This document shows positions 25,518-34,198 of a stretch of DNA of 64,000 nucleotides, one piece after another. The translations under genes and the position numbers were made by a program. Below the pieces are notes generated by a model, which saw only the letters and a list, made by a program, of their open reading frames with translations, did no database searches and was not told where the DNA came from. Source of the DNA: VSJD01 sp964617825. Lineage in GTDB: Bacteria; Verrucomicrobiota; Kiritimatiellia; JAAZAB01. Every line of letters starts with the position of its first letter. The stretch's first letter is position 1. The stretch spans positions 1 to 64,000 of the forward strand of contig CAZTWL010000003.1 in assembly GCA_964617825.1 (NCBI GenBank). Reading direction: 5' to 3'.

Positions 25518-26192
25518 ATGAATTCCGGGCTTACAAAGAACCAGGCGTTGGGAAAGCTTCCCGGCTGTTTCGGGGGGTTTACCCTCATCGAACTGATGAT
25601 TACCGTGGGGTTGTTCGGTCTTGTAATGGCGGGTTCCTTAGGCGTGTATGTGATGTGCCAAAAATCCTGGCAGGCCACCGTGCTCGATATGCAAACCGAT
25701 CAAATGGCTGACATGGCCTTGGCAAAAATCGTTACGGGGGTTGGCACCAATTCCGGAATTCGCGAGGCATCGTCGGTTGCTTTTTATTGTTATCCTTCAA
25801 ATGTGGCCAGCAGCGCCTATCTGCACAGCCACCTCAGTCCGTCAACATACAAATACTGGCTCTATTCGTCAATGTCGCCGCCGGAAGCGAACGACGCGCG
25901 CCTGGACTTTAATTGTTCCTTTGCGTGGTTCAATGACGGCGGCAGCTGGCGGCTGATGTATTCGAACGCCGCTTGCGGAGCTCAATACATCGAATATAAT
26001 TGCCCTTTTCAGACCCTGTCGCTCGGCGTCAATCATAATAAGCGCATAATGCTTGGCACTTATGTGGCTGCCGCAACCGTAACGACCAATAACGATGGCG
26101 TTAACATTGCAATCACGGTGGCTCGCCGAATCGGCAACTTTGTGTCGACGAACACCGCTTCCGCCTACGTGCGGTTGAGAAACAAGTTCTGA
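25518..26192 (+). CDS. PilW-like minor pseudopilin (cassette B)
   Basis: 224 residues with the prepilin motif FTLIELMITVGLFGLVMAG and a strong GGGGAG ribosome-binding site. It is a paralog of 22628-23293, as shown by shared DNA in the helix region and by the shared order of motifs (GVGTNSGIRE against GVGNGSGLRA; the NDG-SWR segment; the end VRLRNKF against VKSRNK). It opens the second cassette. Confidence 0.8.
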   Translation: MNSGLTKNQALGKLPGCFGGFTLIELMITVGLFGLVMAGSLGVYVMCQKSWQATVLDMQTDQMADMALAKIVTGVGTNSGIREASSVAFYCYPSNVASSAYLHSHLSPSTYKYWLYSSMSPPEANDARLDFNCSFAWFNDGGSWRLMYSNAACGAQYIEYNCPFQTLSLGVNHNKRIMLGTYVAAATVTTNNDGVNIAITVARRIGNFVSTNTASAYVRLRNKF

Positions 26193-26225
26193 TCGACAAT
26201 ATGATTAAGCCCGGAGAATTGCGTC

Positions 26226-26660
26226 ATGCGCGCCGTGCCGAGTGAAGAAGGATTCGTTTCCGGAAAGGGGGGCCTGTTTGCCCTGGCGGTCCTGGTGGCC
26301 GTTCTGGTTGGCGCCTTGATTTATTTCCTGCCCCGCGTTGGGAACAAAACCGCCGATGCCTTGACGCCGGGTGACTCCGTTGACGCGGCGCAGACGAACT
26401 TGTTGACCGCGGAAGAGATCGATAGGCAGCATGCCCAGTATCAGCCGCCGCCAGTCCCGGCGGTCGCTGTTGCGCCGCCGGCTGTCTCGCTGCCGAAACA
26501 AAATGAGGCGGAAATCGTATTGCAGAAGGAAAAAGCGGCGTTTAACAGTAAAATTGTCGAGCGGATGAAACAGTACGTCAAAGACCATCCCATGCGGGAT
26601 ACCCGGGAGCTTGAAAGGCAAATACAAATCCGCGAAACCCAGGGCGGTCCGATTCAATGA
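26226..26660 (+). CDS. Small single-pass membrane protein of cassette B
   Basis: 144 residues: short cytoplasmic start, transmembrane helix (LFALAVLVAVLVGALIYFLP), a Pro-rich linker (YQPPPVPAVAVAPPAVSLP) and a charged, probably helical tail (KIVERMKQYVKDHPMRDTRE). No prepilin signal. It is the positional counterpart of 24972-25445. Function unknown. Confidence 0.6.
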   Translation: MRAVPSEEGFVSGKGGLFALAVLVAVLVGALIYFLPRVGNKTADALTPGDSVDAAQTNLLTAEEIDRQHAQYQPPPVPAVAVAPPAVSLPKQNEAEIVLQKEKAAFNSKIVERMKQYVKDHPMRDTRELERQIQIRETQGGPIQ

Positions 26661-26669
26661 GGTTGAGTC

Positions 26670-27047
26670 ATGCCAAAGTGTGAAACCGGCAATGCGGCGT
26701 TTACCTTGACGGAAGTCGTCATTGCCGTGGTGTTGATGGTGCTTGCCTTGGGCTTGTTGATTTCGGCGTTTATCAGTTCCAAGCGCAGTATTGCCGTGGC
26801 GCAGGCCAATCTCACGGCAATGCAGGTTGCCCGCAGCGAAGCCGAGCGGTTGCAGACGAACGCCTATGACGATATCGTTTCCGCTTCCACAAGTTTAACC
26901 AATAAGTTCGTTGCCTATCGGGTGGACGATGTTGTGGTTACCACGAACAAATTCAAGGATATCACGATTACCGTCGAATGGCTGGCCCCGTCTTCTTTGC
27001 GGCGCCAGACGCTGACTAATTATCTGACCATCTGCGATCCGGACTGA
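26670..27047 (+). CDS. PilV-like minor pseudopilin (cassette B)
   Basis: 125 residues. A 9-residue leader is followed by AAFTLTEVVIAVVLMVLALG, the prepilin processing site and helix. Like 22230-22631 it continues with a helix of the type ARSEAERLQ (against ARNEMEQLL) and ends with ITVEWLAP (against VVTSKWVNP), so the two are paralogs. Ten bases separate it from the previous gene. Confidence 0.75.
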   Translation: MPKCETGNAAFTLTEVVIAVVLMVLALGLLISAFISSKRSIAVAQANLTAMQVARSEAERLQTNAYDDIVSASTSLTNKFVAYRVDDVVVTTNKFKDITITVEWLAPSSLRRQTLTNYLTICDPD

Positions 27048-27073
27048 GGCGAACTCCGGCAAGGAAATCCAGT

Positions 27074-28240
27074 ATGATTCATAAAAAATACGCAGTAGGT
27101 GACAGGCCTTGGGCCCAGGCGCCGAACGATGCTTCCGGTATGGTCTTGGTCGTGGTTATCATTTTGGCGGGGGTGGCCGGTATCCTTGCCGCCGGACTGC
27201 ACTTTGCCAGCGGCGCGCGCATCACGCAGGTCCGTCAGGAAGTGCGCTTCGAAAAAGCTTTTTTTGTGGCCGAAGCCGGCATCGAGCGCGGCAAAGCCGA
27301 ACTGCGTTATCGCGCTGCCAAATTGAACGCAGTGCTCACCAATGGTGGTGTGCTCTTCGGAGGCTTCACGAACTATGGCGAAGGTCAGTTTTATGTCTGG
27401 GTCCGGAACAACGCTTCCGAAGCAAATCCAGTCGTGGACACGGACCATATTGTGATCATCCGCTCCACGGGCATTGTGGAAAACGCCACGAGGGTAATCG
27501 AGGCGGAAGTGCGTGTAACCCCTTTAGGGCCGTTGCAGGCCGAAGGCGCGATTAGCATATACGGCACCAACACCGCCTTGAGTACGTCCGGTAACGCCAA
27601 GATTGACGGTGCTGATTGGAACGTGCCCGCCGACTTTTTTGCCACCGGCAGCGCCGCCAATGGCACACTGTCCAGTAACCAAGCGATGCCGGGCGTTCTT
27701 TATACCTCGGACACAACCGTTATCAATGAAAAACCTGGTTCGATCATTGGCAATCCGCCTCAAACTAATGCAGCAGGCGTGTTTAGCGAGACATACTGGT
27801 ATCAATTCTTAAACAAAATTATACCGTTAGCAACGTCATACACGGGTGGTATCATGGGAACTCGGGATGCCCCCACCATAACGACGTTGCTGCCGGGCAC
27901 TACTACGATCAACAACAGTGACGCGGTGTCCGGCGCGGGCATTTTAATTATACCGGGCGATGCGAAGCTTCACATCAAAGGCACGTTCCACTTTGAGGGA
28001 TTGGTGATTCTGGAAGGCGACGGTGATATCAACGACGGCGAAGAATTGACCGAGATCGGCACGGCCAGAATCTTAGGCGCCATGATTTGCGTGGGCGGTG
28101 AGTTGAATGTTAACTTTAAAGGAACCGCTGATTTCAAGTATAGCACGGAAGCCTTGGACAACCTGGTAAACCTGCAAGTGCCGGCGCCGCTGGACATGCT
28201 TAACTGGAAGGAAATTAAGGCTTCATCCACTAATTGGTGA
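27074..28240 (+). CDS. PilX-like pilus assembly protein (cassette B)
   Basis: 388 residues. GMVLVVVIILAGVAGILAAGL is the hydrophobic N-terminal helix and KAFFVAEAGIERGKAELRYR the PilX-type AEAGIERG motif; the rest is a beta-rich region with LIIPGDAKLHIKGTFHFEGL and many Thr, Asn and Gly residues. It is the paralog of 23320-24975 but shorter, and it is last in the operon. Its 3' end overlaps the convergent rnc gene by 11 bases. Confidence 0.75.
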   Translation: MIHKKYAVGDRPWAQAPNDASGMVLVVVIILAGVAGILAAGLHFASGARITQVRQEVRFEKAFFVAEAGIERGKAELRYRAAKLNAVLTNGGVLFGGFTNYGEGQFYVWVRNNASEANPVVDTDHIVIIRSTGIVENATRVIEAEVRVTPLGPLQAEGAISIYGTNTALSTSGNAKIDGADWNVPADFFATGSAANGTLSSNQAMPGVLYTSDTTVINEKPGSIIGNPPQTNAAGVFSETYWYQFLNKIIPLATSYTGGIMGTRDAPTITTLLPGTTTINNSDAVSGAGILIIPGDAKLHIKGTFHFEGLVILEGDGDINDGEELTEIGTARILGAMICVGGELNVNFKGTADFKYSTEALDNLVNLQVPAPLDMLNWKEIKASSTNW

Positions 28241-28967
28241 CTTGGTTAGTTCCTGGCCGATCGGGAGGCATGTTCTGCAGTGCCTGGCGGGCGGCCGACT
28301 GCTGGGCTTCCCGCTTGCAGTGGCCCTGTCCCGTGCCGCTAACCTTGCCCGCGATGGAAACTTCCACTGTGAAAATGCGCGCGTGCGCCGGGCCTTCCTG
28401 ATTGACGATGCGATAGTTGGGATTGATTTTCCAGCGCTTTTGGGCGAGCGCCTGCAGCTGTCCTTTGGGATTGTCGCCCCAATTGTCGCCGGGGCGAATT
28501 TCAATTTGCGCCAGGAAAAGGGCCTGGAAGATTTTACGCACGGCTTTCAAGTCCCCGTCCAGGTAGGCGGCCCCCAGGATAGCCTCCATGGCGTCGGTGA
28601 TATTGGATTCCCGCTGTTGCCCTCCCGACGCTTTTTCGCCTTTGCCCAGTTTTATTTCAGCGCCAAGGTTGAAGGAGGCGCCAATTTGGGCCAGGGCTTT
28701 GCCGCTTGTCAGGCGGCTGCGCAGACAGGTCAATTGCCCTTCGTCGATATCCGGATAAAGGCGGAACAAGTAGTCGCTGGCCACCAGGCCCAGGGCGGAA
28801 TCGCCCAGGAACTCGAGGCGTTGATTGTCGTTCAGAATGCCAGCGCTTTCGTAACGGTAGGATCGGTGCAGGAGGGCGGTGGCCAGAAGATCCTTTTGGC
28901 GGAAAGTATAGCCCAGCCGCTTTTCCAGCAACCGGTAAGGATTGGTTTTTTTAAAGAAGATTTTCAT
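28230..28967 (-). CDS. rnc: Ribonuclease III
   Basis: 245 residues; cleaves double-stranded RNA in rRNA and mRNA maturation. The RNase III signature RLEFLGDSALGL is intact, followed by DAMEAILGAAYLDG with the catalytic Asp and Glu, and a C-terminal dsRNA-binding domain (NPKGQLQALAQKR, then REAQQSAARQALQ). The ATG at 28967 is preferred over an in-frame GTG at 28991. It is convergent with, and overlaps, the last pseudopilin gene. Confidence 0.93.
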   Translation of the reverse strand: MKIFFKKTNPYRLLEKRLGYTFRQKDLLATALLHRSYRYESAGILNDNQRLEFLGDSALGLVASDYLFRLYPDIDEGQLTCLRSRLTSGKALAQIGASFNLGAEIKLGKGEKASGGQQRESNITDAMEAILGAAYLDGDLKAVRKIFQALFLAQIEIRPGDNWGDNPKGQLQALAQKRWKINPNYRIVNQEGPAHARIFTVEVSIAGKVSGTGQGHCKREAQQSAARQALQNMPPDRPGTNQVTN

Positions 28968-28980
28968 GTTCCAATAAAGA

Positions 28981-29055
28981 AAATCGAACACAAGGAACGC
29001 AGGGATCGCATAGCCGGCATATTGCTTTGCGTTCTCCGCGATCTTTGCGCTTAGC
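28981..29055. repeat. Degenerate 7-base-period repeat between rnc and the xer gene
   Basis: On the minus strand the spacer reads GATCGCG-GAGAACG-CAAAGCA and similar units with a CGC/ACG core recurring every seven bases. Similar heptamer runs, of different sequence, occur in other short gaps of this window (see 29975-30050, 37653-37687, 48420-48447 and 49425-49445). Confidence 0.4.
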
Positions 29056-29073
29056 TATTCCGGCGCCCTCCTT

Positions 29074-29961
29074 TCAGGCGCGCGGGTGAAATTGTTCGTG
29101 AATGGCTTTTAGCCGTGATTGGTCAATGTGCGTATAAATCTGCGTCGTCGCGATATCGGCGTGGCCCAGCATTTCCTGGATGATGCGCAGCGGCGCGCCG
29201 TTGTGCAGCAGGTGGCTGGCGAAGGAATGCCGCAGGGTGTGGGGGCTGATGGGCTTGACGATCCCCGCCTTGCGGGCATACTGTTTGACCATTTTCCAGA
29301 TGCTTTTCCGGCTGAATCCTTTCCCGGTGCGCGTCAGGAAAACGACCCGGTTGAGCGGGTCGGCGGTCAGTTGCGGGCGCACCTGGGTCAGGTATTTGGT
29401 TAAAACCGCGCCGGATTTTTCCGAAAAGGGCACGACCCGTTCCTTCTGGCCTTTGCCCACGCAGCGCAGGTAACCGGCGTCGAAATGAACGTCGTTCAGG
29501 GTCAGCGCGCATAGCTCCGAAACGCGCAGGCCCGTGGCGTAGGCCATTTCCAACAGCGCGCGGTCGCGAATGGCCCCGGGTTTATCGCCCTCCGGGGCGG
29601 CCAGCAGCCGCTCGACTTCCTTGAACGAGAGCGTCGCGGGCAAAACCTTCCAGAGCCGCGGCGACTCCATCACTTCGGTAACGTTCTGACTGAGCAAGCC
29701 TTCCTGGTGGAGAAAACGGAAAAAAATCTTGACGGAAACGAACAGGCGCGAAATTGAATTGAGACTGAGCGCATGTTCCTTGGCGTCCATGAGAAAATTC
29801 AGGACATCCTTGCGGGACACGGCGTTCAGCGTGGTTATCTTGCGGCGTTCCAGAAAGTTAATGAATTTGTTCAGATCGGCGCGATAGGCTGTCTGTGTAT
29901 TTGGGCTTAAGCCCCGCTCCAGGCCGATGTAGTCGATAAACTGGTCAACAAGGACTTTCAT
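29074..29961 (-). CDS. Tyrosine recombinase, XerC/XerD family
   Basis: 295 residues, the usual length of Xer recombinases, which resolve chromosome dimers at dif. The N-terminal SAM-like domain (FIDYIGLERGLSPNTQTAYR) and all catalytic residues are visible: Arg in TGLRVSEL, Lys in VGKGQKER, His-x-x-Arg in HTLRHSFASH, His in LGHADIATT and Tyr in QIYTH. The start at 29961 matches the family; 39 codons of open frame upstream are spacer. Whether it is XerC or XerD cannot be told by eye. It lies in a housekeeping neighbourhood, not beside a mobile element. Confidence 0.92.
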   Translation of the reverse strand: MKVLVDQFIDYIGLERGLSPNTQTAYRADLNKFINFLERRKITTLNAVSRKDVLNFLMDAKEHALSLNSISRLFVSVKIFFRFLHQEGLLSQNVTEVMESPRLWKVLPATLSFKEVERLLAAPEGDKPGAIRDRALLEMAYATGLRVSELCALTLNDVHFDAGYLRCVGKGQKERVVPFSEKSGAVLTKYLTQVRPQLTADPLNRVVFLTRTGKGFSRKSIWKMVKQYARKAGIVKPISPHTLRHSFASHLLHNGAPLRIIQEMLGHADIATTQIYTHIDQSRLKAIHEQFHPRA

Positions 29962-29974
29962 AAAGCAAAGCGGA

Positions 29975-30050
29975 ATCAAGCATGCAGAATAAAAAATGAA
30001 ACCCGTACGGAAGCCATTCGTCGCCCGGGGATATTGAATTTCTGCATGTC
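29975..30050. repeat. Inverted and heptamer-like repeats upstream of the xer gene
   Basis: CATGCAGAA (29981-29989) and TTCTGCATG (30040-30048) are exact inverted copies 50 bases apart. The segment ATGCAGA-ATAAAAA-ATGAAAC has a seven-base rhythm. Confidence 0.4.
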
Positions 30051-30068
30051 TAATCCGGCATTTCGCAT

Positions 30069-30392
30069 TTACTTGCATGCCGCCGGCAAGGCGGCGACCG
30101 CATTGGTCGGGGCGCGAATATCATTGGCATCGAATCCGGCGCCGGCGATCGTGAATTCGATGTTTTTACGGGCGATAACCATGGAATCGTAGATGACGGT
30201 CAAAGTGTGCTGCTGAAAATCCGGATGAATGGCTTTGATGCCCTGTTGACGCATGAAGGCGTCCTGGATGATCTGGGTGCAGGCCGGATTTTTCAGGCCG
30301 GGCACGGAAATAACAACCGTGCGCATGTCCTGCTTGCGGCACCCGGCCAGGCAGACGATCAGCAGCATGATTGGCAAAAGTGCTTTCAACAT
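30069..30392 (-). CDS. HMA-like lipoprotein without the CxxC metal site
   Basis: 107 residues. A lipoprotein signal with lipobox CLAGC (Cys about 18) is followed by a ferredoxin-like fold of the heavy-metal-associated type (RTVVISVPGLKNPACTQII, then TLTVIYDSMVIARKNIEFTI and AGAGFDAN). The usual MxCxxC metal-binding loop is reduced to NPAC, so metal transfer is doubtful. GGGAGGG before the ATG gives a clear start. It is divergent from ilvD. Probably a membrane-anchored periplasmic or surface protein of unknown task. Confidence 0.65.
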   Translation of the reverse strand: MLKALLPIMLLIVCLAGCRKQDMRTVVISVPGLKNPACTQIIQDAFMRQQGIKAIHPDFQQHTLTVIYDSMVIARKNIEFTIAGAGFDANDIRAPTNAVAALPAACK

Positions 30393-30489
30393 AATTTATC
30401 CCTCCCGGACCGCGCGGTTTTTTCTGTTCATCAATCGCTTTTCTTATACACTAAACAGCCGGTGGAAATCAAATGGAAAGGAATCAGTC

Positions 30490-32157
30490 ATGAATAGCGA
30501 TCAGATCAAGACCGGAGTGGAGCGGGCGCCGCAAAGAAGTCTTTTGGCGGCCCTGGGGGTTAGATCCGAGGATATGAACAAGCCATTTATTGGCGTTTGC
30601 AATTCGTTTGCCGAAATCATTCCCGGGCACATGCACCTGAATACCGTTGGCCGTTTGATCTGCCGGCAGATCCGCAAGGCGGGCGGGATTCCGTTCGAAT
30701 TCAATACCATAGGTGTCTGTGACGGGATTGCCATGGGCCATATGGGGATGAAGTATTCCCTCCCGAGTCGCGACTTGATTGCCGATTGCGTCGAAACCAT
30801 GGTGCGCGCCCATTGTTTCGATGCCCTGATCTGCATTCCCAATTGCGACAAGATTGTGCCCGGCATGATCATGGGCGCTTTGCGGGTCAATGTGCCGACC
30901 ATCATGATCAGCGGCGGACCGATGGCGGCCGGCCGCTCTTCCGAGGGCAAAGCCCTCGACCTGATCAGCGTTTTTGAGGGTGTGGCGGCCTGCCGTAACG
31001 GCGCCATCAGCGCCGAGCAGCTGGATGCCATTACCGCAAAGTCCTGCCCGGGCTGTGGGTCCTGTTCCGGATTGTTTACCGCCAATTCCATGAATTGCCT
31101 GTGTGAAGTTTTGGGTTTGGCCCTGCCGGGCAATGGTTCCGTGCTGGCCAAGGATCCCCACCGCCGGGCGCTCTATGTCAAGGCCGCCAAGCGTGTTGTG
31201 GAAATGGCCAAGACCGGTGCGCCGAAACCGCGCGACTTGATCACGACCGCCTCGCTCGATAATGCCTTTGCCCTGGATATGGCCATGGGCGGCAGCACAA
31301 ATACGGTCCTGCACGCGCTGGCGCTTGCCCATGAAGCGGGCGTGAGCTATGACCTGAACCGGATCAATGAAATCTCGAAGCGCTGCCCGAATATCTGCAA
31401 GGTTTCGCCCTCCAGTCCGTATCACATGGAGGACGTCGACCGTGCCGGCGGGATCAGCGCGATCGTCAAATCAATCCAGGCCATTCCTGGCCTGATCCAT
31501 CCGGATACCCCCTCGGTGACCGGCCGGACGCTGGCGCGCAATGTCAGCCGGGCGAAGGTTTTGGATGCGGCGGTCATTCGTCCGCTCGACAATCCTTATT
31601 CGCCGGAAGGGGGCTTGACCGTCCTTTGGGGCAACTTGGCGCCGGAAGGCGCCGTGGTTAAATCGGCCGGCGTGGCGCCTTCAATGCGCGTTTTCGAGGG
31701 CCGGGCGGTGATCTTTAACTCGGAGGAAGAAGCCGGCGCGGGTATTCTGGCCGGGAAAGTCAAGCCGGGCCACGTGGTGGTGATTCGTTACGAAGGGCCG
31801 CGGGGTGGGCCGGGCATGCAGGAAATGCTGGCGCCCACGTCTTATATCATGGGCCAGGGATTGGGTGAGCAAGTCGCCTTGATCACCGACGGGCGGTTCT
31901 CGGGTGGGACCCATGGCGCCTGTATCGGCCACGTTTCGCCGGAAGCGGCCGCGGGCGGTCCCATAGCCCTGCTTAAGGAGGGGGACGTGATTCGCATCGA
32001 TATTCCCGGTCGTTGCCTGGAAGTGAAGCTGACCGAGACCGAACTCCAGCGCCGGCGCGCCGAACTCCCGGCCTACGTGCCCCGGCCTTTGACCGGTTAC
32101 CTGAAGCGCTACGCCGAGAAGGTTACCAGCGCGGGGAACGGAGCCGTGTTGAGGTAA
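30490..32157 (+). CDS. ilvD: Dihydroxy-acid dehydratase
   Basis: 555 residues. Converts 2,3-dihydroxy-isovalerate and 2,3-dihydroxy-3-methylvalerate to the 2-keto acids of valine and isoleucine synthesis, using an iron-sulphur cluster. Signatures: IPNCDKIVPGMIMG, SCPGCGSCSGLFTANSMNCL, LDMAMGGSTNTVLH and ITDGRFSGGTHGACIGHVSPEA. The ATG at 30490 follows AAAGGA seven bases upstream; the open frame extends back to 30253 only as antisense of the lipoprotein gene. Stand-alone, with no other ilv genes nearby. Confidence 0.96.
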   Translation: MNSDQIKTGVERAPQRSLLAALGVRSEDMNKPFIGVCNSFAEIIPGHMHLNTVGRLICRQIRKAGGIPFEFNTIGVCDGIAMGHMGMKYSLPSRDLIADCVETMVRAHCFDALICIPNCDKIVPGMIMGALRVNVPTIMISGGPMAAGRSSEGKALDLISVFEGVAACRNGAISAEQLDAITAKSCPGCGSCSGLFTANSMNCLCEVLGLALPGNGSVLAKDPHRRALYVKAAKRVVEMAKTGAPKPRDLITTASLDNAFALDMAMGGSTNTVLHALALAHEAGVSYDLNRINEISKRCPNICKVSPSSPYHMEDVDRAGGISAIVKSIQAIPGLIHPDTPSVTGRTLARNVSRAKVLDAAVIRPLDNPYSPEGGLTVLWGNLAPEGAVVKSAGVAPSMRVFEGRAVIFNSEEEAGAGILAGKVKPGHVVVIRYEGPRGGPGMQEMLAPTSYIMGQGLGEQVALITDGRFSGGTHGACIGHVSPEAAAGGPIALLKEGDVIRIDIPGRCLEVKLTETELQRRRAELPAYVPRPLTGYLKRYAEKVTSAGNGAVLR

Positions 32158-32189
32158 CTTGAATGGCAGGAAAACTCAAGGCATTGTGG

Positions 32190-32209
32190 CCGCGCCGGAG
32201 ACGGCGCGG
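32190..32209. terminator. Hairpin between ilvD and the convergent deoxyribosyltransferase-like gene
   Basis: CCGCGCC-GGAGAC-GGCGCGG, 33 bases after the ilvD stop and 30 bases from the convergent stop at 32239. No T-run follows, so it may act as a factor-aided or bidirectional terminator. Confidence 0.4.
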
Positions 32210-32238
32210 CGGCATGCAAGCGTCGCCGCGCAGCCTGC

Positions 32239-32637
32239 TTAGCCGAAATGGTCCTTGATATATCGAATGGAAGCGTCCAGGGAAGGCAGAATTTTGGTGC
32301 AGTAGCGTATCATCCAGGGGCTGCTGTCCTTGAAGGTGAACGGCGAAAACGCCACGACAAATTTTCCCAGATGATGGGAGGCGTAAAACACTTCCATGGC
32401 GGTGCCGATCGAAGGTTTGTTGTAATTGACGAGCAGCAGGTCCGCGTTACGAATGTCCTGCAGATCGAATTCCACGATTTCATTGGCGCTATCCACTTCG
32501 CGATCCTTGAAATTACGGCGCATGGGATCCAGCAGGGTGAATGTGCGGCCGAGCTTTTTTGCAGCAGTTTTGCGCCATTCCAGGGCCACGCCGCTTTGTT
32601 CATCCATGATCGGTCCGCAGAGGTAGATGGTTTTCAT
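32239..32637 (-). CDS. Nucleoside 2-deoxyribosyltransferase-like protein
   Basis: 132 residues, the typical size. The family transfers deoxyribose between bases or hydrolyses nucleotides. Visible motifs: IYLCGPIMDEQ at the N-terminus, ALEWRKTAAKKL, DLQDIRNADLLLVNY (the Asp-containing strand) and SIGTAMEVFYA with the Glu expected to be the nucleophile. It is convergent with ilvD. The actual substrate is unknown. Confidence 0.8.
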   Translation of the reverse strand: MKTIYLCGPIMDEQSGVALEWRKTAAKKLGRTFTLLDPMRRNFKDREVDSANEIVEFDLQDIRNADLLLVNYNKPSIGTAMEVFYASHHLGKFVVAFSPFTFKDSSPWMIRYCTKILPSLDASIRYIKDHFG

Positions 32638-32792
32638 ATAATTGTTTGGGTTATAAGGTGTAAAGACTCCGGGGTTGGAAATTCGATTCCGGTTTGCAAC
32701 CGTTCCTTATAGCGGACATTTTAAAGCACGACGCGCTAATTTCCAATTTCAAACTAAACGCTGAATTTTTAGGCTCACAATATCAGGCTTCC

Positions 32793-34103
32793 ATGCATGA
32801 AACAACCGTATCTTTTAAAACGATCGGGTGCCGCCTGAATCAGGCGGAGACGGCGCGCTTGCGTTCCGTGTTTCAGGCGGCCGGTTACCGGATTGTTCCC
32901 TTTGGATCCGCCTGCCAGGTTTGCGTCGTTCACGGCTGCGCGGTCACGGCCAAGGCGGAACAAAACAGCGCCCGGCTGGCGCGCGGCGCCAAACGCCAGA
33001 CCGGCGCTTTCGTGGTGCTGGCCGGTTGTCCGGTGGCCGCGGGCGGACGCGCCGGCCATTTGGCGGATGCCGCGGACCTGCTGGTCAATCAAGCCGACAA
33101 ATTCCGCTTGCCGGCCTTGCTGGCGGAATATGGGTTTCCGCCGCCGATGCCCGGAGCTGCCTTGGCTTTGCCCTTGTTCGATACGGCACGGGCCATTGTC
33201 AAGATTCAGGATGGCTGCGATTTTCACTGCGCCTATTGTGTTGTTCCGCGCGCGCGCGGTCCGGCTCGGAGCCGGCCATTCGACGAGGTGATTGCGGAAA
33301 TCGAGGGGCTGGTCCAGGGAGGATACCGGGAAATCATTCTGACGGGCGCCAATATCGGCTGTTATGATCATCAAGGATGCAAGCTGTCGGCTTTGCTTCG
33401 CCGGATCGAAACAATCCCGGAGTTGGCGCGCATCCGCTTAAGCTCCATCGAGGTCAGCACCGTGGAGCGCGAAGTGATCGATTGCATGGCGGCATCCCCG
33501 AAAATATGCCGGTTTCTGCACCTGCCGATGCAAAGCGGGAGCGATCCGGTGCTGCAGGCCATGCGAAGGCGCTATGCCATCCGGGAATACGTCGCCGTTT
33601 TGGAATATGCTCTAAACCGGGTCGAGGGCATAGGCGTGGGCGCCGATGTGCTGGTGGGCTTTCCGGGGGAGACCGAGGCCGATTTCGATGCCACAGAAGC
33701 CCTGATAACGCAAAAGCCCTTCAGTAATGTGCATGTTTTTGCCTACAGCCTGCGTCCCGGGACCGTCGCGGCGGCGCTGCCGCACCAGGTGCCGGACGGC
33801 GAAAAGAGACGAAGGGCTTCCAGACTTTTGGCGCTGGCGCACGAAAAACGAATGGCATTTGCCCGCCGCTGGGTCGGCCATGAAGTGTCAGTCCTGATTG
33901 AAGCGGTCAATGCCGAGGGGGTCGCCACCGGCTGGACCGGCGAATATCTCCCCGCGCGCATCCTGCCGGCTGCGATGCCGGTGGAGGGCAAGCCCTCAGC
34001 CTTGCCGGCGTTGTCGCGCACCAATCCCGTCTTGGCCCGCAATCGGGTCGTCCGGTTTGTGCCGCATTCTCTCGAAGGCGATACGCTGATCGGCGAAGTC
34101 TGA
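32793..34103 (+). CDS. mtaB: tRNA t6A37 methylthiotransferase, MtaB-like radical SAM
   Basis: 436 residues from the ATG at 32793. The N-terminal UPF0004 domain begins SFKTIGCRLNQAET, characteristic of MtaB, and its cluster Cys are in IGC, VVHGC and LAGC. The radical-SAM core has CDFHCAYCVVP (CxxxCxxC), and further conserved parts are SSIEVSTVEREVID and HLPMQSGSDPVLQAMRRRY. The C-terminal part is a shortened TRAM-like domain (VSVLIEA). The enzyme adds methylthio groups to t6A at position 37 of tRNA. The longer frame from 32694 is spacer. Confidence 0.88.
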   Translation: MHETTVSFKTIGCRLNQAETARLRSVFQAAGYRIVPFGSACQVCVVHGCAVTAKAEQNSARLARGAKRQTGAFVVLAGCPVAAGGRAGHLADAADLLVNQADKFRLPALLAEYGFPPPMPGAALALPLFDTARAIVKIQDGCDFHCAYCVVPRARGPARSRPFDEVIAEIEGLVQGGYREIILTGANIGCYDHQGCKLSALLRRIETIPELARIRLSSIEVSTVEREVIDCMAASPKICRFLHLPMQSGSDPVLQAMRRRYAIREYVAVLEYALNRVEGIGVGADVLVGFPGETEADFDATEALITQKPFSNVHVFAYSLRPGTVAAALPHQVPDGEKRRRASRLLALAHEKRMAFARRWVGHEVSVLIEAVNAEGVATGWTGEYLPARILPAAMPVEGKPSALPALSRTNPVLARNRVVRFVPHSLEGDTLIGEV

Positions 34104-34111
34104 GTTTTTCC

Positions 34112-34141
34112 TTGACGGCTTGGCATGGCGTAACCTATTGT
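34112..34141 (+). promoter_or_regulatory. Weak sigma-70-like promoter before the HU-like gene
   Basis: TTGACG, 18 bases, TATTGT. The -35 is good but the -10 is poor; it is placed about 60 bases before the ATG. Confidence 0.3.
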
Positions 34142-34198
34142 CTGCTTACGGATTAGGCCGAAAAGCCGATATAATGACCCCTAGGAGGAATTGAGATC

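Noticed and set aside
29074..29961. Tyrosine recombinase as sign of an integrated element
   Set aside because: It has the length and motifs of housekeeping Xer proteins, sits among core genes, and no att repeats, tRNA or phage genes are nearby.
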